Assembly (NCBI GenBank): GCA_037102815.1
Contig: BTPP01000005.1
Coordinates: 186,001-250,000 of the forward strand
Direction of reading: 5' to 3'
Source: Neurospora intermedia
Taxonomy: Eukaryota > Ascomycota > Sordariomycetes > Sordariales > Sordariaceae
Length of the DNA stretch: 64,000 nucleotides
Both the position numbers and the translations under genes were made by a program. The stretch's first letter is position 1. Every line of letters begins with the position of its first letter. The notes beneath the pieces were generated by a model. The model was not told the origin of the DNA. It searched no databases and was given only the letters and a program-made list of their open reading frames with translations. This document shows positions 59,895-64,000 of this stretch, one piece after another.

Positions 59895-62681
59895 CCCGTC
59901 TCCCTCCCTTACGAGTATAGCAATTACTCCGTCTTCAATACCCAATATAATACCCTTAATAAGTTAATAAGCGCGGTTTAAAAGTAGTAAAGAGAATTCA
60001 ATTATAATATTATAAAAGGTCGTTCTAATAACCTCCAAAAGGAATATAGCAATTATACGAAATTTAAACTTATTTATACTACCGGTCCCTCTCGCTACAA
60101 ATTAGAGAATTACTTTTAGTTAATTTTAATTACTAAATAAAAATACTCTTAACGGGGGTATATAAAGGTATTAAAGTATAATAACCTACAATAGACTTTC
60201 GAACTTCGATATAATAATAAATCTTACAACTATCCGCCCAATAAAAAACTATTAATTCATTTAGTATTTAAAACTAAATATAAGGCATTTATCGCTATAT
60301 ATATCGACCGACTAAGTATATCTAATTGCGAAATTACTAGCGAGTTGGAGAAGAAATTTCTAGAGATTTACAAGCAGTTCAATTAGCGGCAGTTTATTAA
60401 CCTTCGTTATAAATTTAAGAAGGAGGCGCAAATTAAGTATAATCCGTTCTAACTTACTATAAAGCTTCTTATAAAAAAGAGGGTCTACTTTAAAGTTAAT
60501 TGGCAAAATACTACTAAGACTAAACTAACTGCCCTTTTTTAGAGTAATCTATAAAGAGAGTAGATATAGAAGGAAAATCCCTAGGTCTAAATATACAATA
60601 ATACGTATAAAACTAATAATAAAGGTTTAACTTTTTTCTAAATTATTGGTATAGCTAGAATCAACTATGCCTTTAATTATAGTTTTAAGCTAGTTAATAA
60701 CGAACAATAAGAGGGATTTAATTAGCTTATAAACTAAATTAACGCTCGTTGTAAAGCTATTGCCACTAATAGACTATAAATTACTATTACAAATTATAAT
60801 GTAATAATAAGGTTAACCATCAAGCGAGTCTATCCCTAAGCGCAATCCCAATTCTATATCTTTTATATTAATAAAAATATAATATTAAATATTAAATACA
60901 AGTGGAATAAAAAGGTCGCCGCCCAAATTATTAATACTTATATTACTACTATATAAATACAAATATACTAAGAAATATTAGTACTAATATTAGTCCAGCC
61001 TACACTAGCATATCCTAATAATACTACGAATCTTAAAAAGCTTAATAATAAAGACTAGAAAGTAATTAGTAGCCTTAACCGTCTAGCAAATAGTACAAAT
61101 TAATTAGAACCAATACCTAATACCGTAGAATATTTACAATTTGGACTTTATACCCTCTAGAAGTATATTTATTATACATATACTATTAAAGATTTTAATA
61201 CTATATTTGAAAAGCTCTATAGCTACTTCTCGTAATAGATTATAATTATTACATACTTAAAAGAAACGTATTTAATAATTAAAGAAGAGTAAGCTACCTA
61301 CTACATTAATAAAAGGTTCAACTTTAACCACCGTACTACATCGCTAATTGAATTAGCGAACCGCACCCTAAAAAGTTATATTATTAGCAATAAATCCTAT
61401 AATTAACTATATTACTACTTATATAATTTATAACATACTAATTATCGTCTTAATATAAATAGTAGCACCGTCGTTACCGCCGTTATACAAAGCTTTAAGT
61501 TAATCGACGGTATAAAACACAATATCGAATACAAGACCGAGAAGTAGATTATTTATACTAAATACAAATATTTTAATTAGCTATAAATAAAAGATGCCTA
61601 TAGAATAATCTATTAGAGAATTCTTAATAAGGTAGTATATTAACGTTGTATTATACTTAATACTATCCTAACGGAAGTTAAACTAAACCCCAATAAGCTA
61701 GAACCGTATATAAGCAAATTTACTATACAATTCGGTTTACCCTATTTATATATAATATTAGAATGCCTTCTTAATTAATTTTAATTATTTATACTCGATA
61801 AATATAATTACTATCCCTATTAATAGCTTTACAAATTACTCAATAATAAAGATAAATACCTAAAATATTAGAATTTTAATAAAGTAATTAAGTTTAAAGG
61901 TAAACCCCGCTATAATACGCCTTTTATTCCTAATCTTCGCACCCCCCAATTAACTACGCTAATTAATACTCAAACTCCTCCCTCTACAGCGCTAGCTTAA
62001 CTCTAAACGGCAGTATTACGACCTTAGGGACGGTTTCGCCTCTAGCCCAACCGCGGCCGCTAGCCTAAAGTAGGCAGTAACCCTATAGTATTGATACGAG
62101 TAGCGCCGTTAATTTAGCGAAATGCATCTATATAAGAGGGTATTAATTTAGAAGTAGAAAATATAATAGACTTTCAACCACCTACTCCGTTACAAAGGGG
62201 ACGAGGCCGCCCGCAAGGCTCTATACAAGGAAGGGGTAAAAGGAGAGGAAGCAGTTCTATACGGGGTAGAAGAGGCTATACTATTAGCACTACTAGTACA
62301 GTAAAAGGAAGAGGCACGCCAGCCAACACTTAAGCTAGTATTTAAACCCAATAAGGGAAGGAGACTCGCTAGCAATCAGAGTGCTCGATTACACGGTAGA
62401 AATCAGATAGATTATAAATATATAGATTAATATAGATTGAGTACGACCGATTGAATCGTTTAATTAAGCGACTCAATTAAATGCGATATACGACCGTACC
62501 GCTAAATGCCCTATAAAATACCCTGTAAAGTACCCTATAAATCTAGTCTGGCGTATATACTAACTGTAGTCTGGAGTCTAGGCTTGGCATAGCATAAAAG
62601 AATATAATGCCCAGATTTACTAGGCGAAATCTATAAAAGAATACAATTGCGAAGTGGAGGGTAGGCCGCGGGTTGAATGCG

Positions 62682-62763
62682 GCGATTCTAATTGGCTAGA
62701 AGGCCGGGGAGGGTAGGGCGACGGTGTCTGAAGACATTCTCGACGGTCCGAAAAGACATTCTC
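62682..62763 (-). repeat. Right TIR of the MULE (82 bp)
   Basis: Inverted match to 59260-59341, followed by the ATTACAAT duplicate. Confidence 0.9.
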
Positions 62764-63088
62764 ATTACAATAGTTGCACTGGGTAATCTAAACTGCACGC
62801 TCCGGTTCATCTATTAAGACGAATTCCCTGAGAATCGCCTCGCTTTTGGCTTGTTGGACTGGGGGCATCGCTGTAGATATTGTTAAAGATGTGGGGAGTA
62901 GAGTAGAGAGTTATTGGGTAGAAGCTGGTAATGAGGGGAGATTAGGAAGCAAATCGGTATATTGAACGGTTGTGAAATAATCGAGTTGTGTGTAGTGTAC
63001 GGTCCCTTGAATTAGCGGTAATTTCAGCAATTGGTAATAACGTGCAATAATCCCATTATTTCGGAATCAATCGATCCCTAGTTAGACC

Positions 63089-63795
63089 GTGCCCTCGGCC
63101 GCCCTTCTTGGCACTCATTGCCCGTTCACTGGCACTCCCTCGCGGGTATATTTCGGCTGCATTGGTTTCCGTTCCTCTCTTCCACAAAACAACCAAGCCC
63201 TTCCCGCTGATCTTCGCTTTTTCCAGCCCTCCGACAAAAGTATTTCTTTAGCAATTAGCTGCAGTACGCTGTGCAATCGCCGCTTGGCGTCGGTTTTATC
63301 CACTTTAGGCCGGGTTAGTCGTCGCCCCCCACCCTACGATCTTCTTCGGTATCCGTTCGGGGTTTTTAGCGGAGGACAGACACCCCGGCCCTCAGCTCTT
63401 CTCTTCTTCCACCAGACAGACTAAAATTCAAACTGAACCTTCGATTGATTCTCCCCATGGGTTGCCGCTCTTGATTGATTCAGCTCGGGTTCCATGCACC
63501 CACAGGTCCCAATGAAAATGAAAGGTAAGGCATCAATGCATTGTCTACTCTCTGGTTATCGTAACGGCTTGGTTGTTGATAGCACACGTGCCAGGACAGC
63601 GTGCAGGTTCCACTCGGTTTTACAGGCGGGCTCTACCTGCGCCATGCCCCCATAGGTTGGCGCAAGCTACCTCTATGCACCAGGCCGCTGCTGGTACATT
63701 ACCTCGCCTGACATAGTGAAGCAGAGAATTCGCTGCCTCTCGCAGAACACGAGCATCCTCGAGTGCCTCGTCTCAGTCGTTCCCTGAAGCTACCA
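63089..63795. other. Intergenic region / promoter of the last gene
   Basis: Normal composition resumes right after the hAT target duplicate. A 111-codon frame at 63089-63424 has no domain and begins at the repeat border, so I do not call it a gene. Confidence 0.45.
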
Positions 63796-64000
63796 TGTCT
63801 CAACAACTTCACAATATGGAGGGCTTGGAAGACGATAGGGGTCAAGAGCAGTCTCGCCCTGCACCTCTGCAACGAATCCTCGCCGCCATCGCTAAGTTCG
63901 CTACCCGTATACGCATCCCCAGGTTCCTAGCCGCTCTAGCCACCAGTTCCGCCGATATAGAGATGTCCGCCGGCACGGATAACACTACCACTAGCTCATC
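63796..64000 (+). CDS. Start of an unidentified gene, cut by the window end (68 codons seen)
   Basis: ATG in CTACCATGTC opens a frame that stays open to the end of the window. It reads MSQQLHNMEGLEDDRGQEQS, then a basic and Ala-rich part (LQRILAAIAKFATRIRIPRF) and a Ser/Thr tail (SADIEMSAGTDNTTTSSS). There is no signal peptide or known domain in this part. It is 715 bp from the hAT border. Product unknown; it may be a short chance frame. Confidence 0.45.

Larger units (their letters stand above)
59260..62763 (+). mobile_element. Mutator-like element (MULE), RIP-damaged, nested in the hAT (3,504 bp)
   Basis: Perfect 8-bp duplicates ATTACAAT flank it (59252-59259 and 62764-62771). The terminal inverted repeats are 82 bp (59260-59341 and 62682-62763) and match at nearly all positions. 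They start GAGAATGTCTTTTCGGACCG and contain a second GAGAATGTCTT 24 bases in. The plus-strand interior (about 60.0-62.35 kb) is stop-riddled but reads as a MULE transposase. It has the SWIM-like end FGLPYLYIILECLLN followed by the degraded DKYNYYPY.QLYKLL (original DxxPHW-like). The C-terminal tail has AT-hook-like RGRGRPQGS and RGKRRGSS motifs. Size, TIR length and order are like Hop of Fusarium. Confidence 0.85.
57084..63080 (-). mobile_element. hAT DNA transposon, RIP-damaged, with nested MULE (2,485 bp without the insert)
   Basis: Both flanks carry the 8-bp duplicate GTTAGACC (57076-57083 and 63081-63088). The ends are inverted: TAGGGATCGATC on the left and its near-complement on the right, beginning TA-G-G-G as hAT ends do. 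Subterminal CAGTAATAACTG repeats occur at 57093-57125. The transposase lies on the minus strand. A start at 62868 gives MPPVQQAKSEAILREF. The BED zinc finger follows, split by the MULE: QCNYC before it, ANVTRLRAYFEEC after it. The C-terminal dimerisation region lies near 57.75-57.45 kb (IPANSIPY.AFSTINFFESL then NRLTTNKINIATFIYINSKK). Many stops are present, so it is inactive. Confidence 0.85.

Noticed and set aside
63089-63424. 111-codon frame right after the hAT
   Set aside because: It starts at the target duplicate, has no domain or good start context, and overlaps another open frame on the opposite strand.

Overview
The window is filamentous-fungal nuclear DNA, most likely from the Neurospora/Sordaria group. 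Evidence for this is the short GT-AG introns (about 50-75 nt, CTAAC/CTGAT-like branch sites), a GH131 beta-glucanase with a C-terminal CBM1, a clear acetate-utilisation gene (acu-8/ACH1 type, 525 aa), and two AT-rich blocks of transposon debris with the TA-rich, stop-riddled look of repeat-induced point mutation (RIP). The genus is an inference; no rRNA or other species marker is present.

Left gene-bearing arm (1-16.6 kb): the 3' part of an SNF2/RAD5-like ATPase gene, a small conserved-looking protein, a single-pass membrane protein, an SDR-type NAD-dependent epimerase/dehydratase, a Sulfotransfer_4-like protein, a secreted GH131-CBM1 beta-glucanase, an acidic secreted protein, a weak gene remnant and a small membrane protein. 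It ends with a 256-bp MITE.

First RIP block (about 16.6-36.7 kb): an older DNA transposon with traces of a TNP2/CACTA-like transposase, split by an 11.25-kb Ty3/Gypsy LTR element. The LTR element has two 339-bp LTRs and a CCCGG target duplication.

Middle arm (36.7-57.1 kb): a zinc-finger gene with an in-frame TAG close to the RIP border, an SVOP-like MFS transporter, a proline-rich tail-anchored protein, acu-8, a 5.6-kb gene-free divergent intergenic region, an UNC-93-like MFS protein, and a second copy of the MITE.

Second RIP block (57.08-63.08 kb): a hAT transposon with 8-bp target duplication GTTAGACC. Its BED zinc-finger coding region is interrupted by a 3.5-kb Mutator-like element (MULE) with 82-bp inverted repeats and target duplication ATTACAAT. 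The window closes with the first 68 codons of an unidentified gene.

There is no operon logic here, since these are separately transcribed fungal genes. The main systems on view are nested transposons silenced by mutation and a previously unnamed-looking MITE family. I did not find a convincing new multi-gene system. All splice sites are my reading of frame and consensus, without transcript data.
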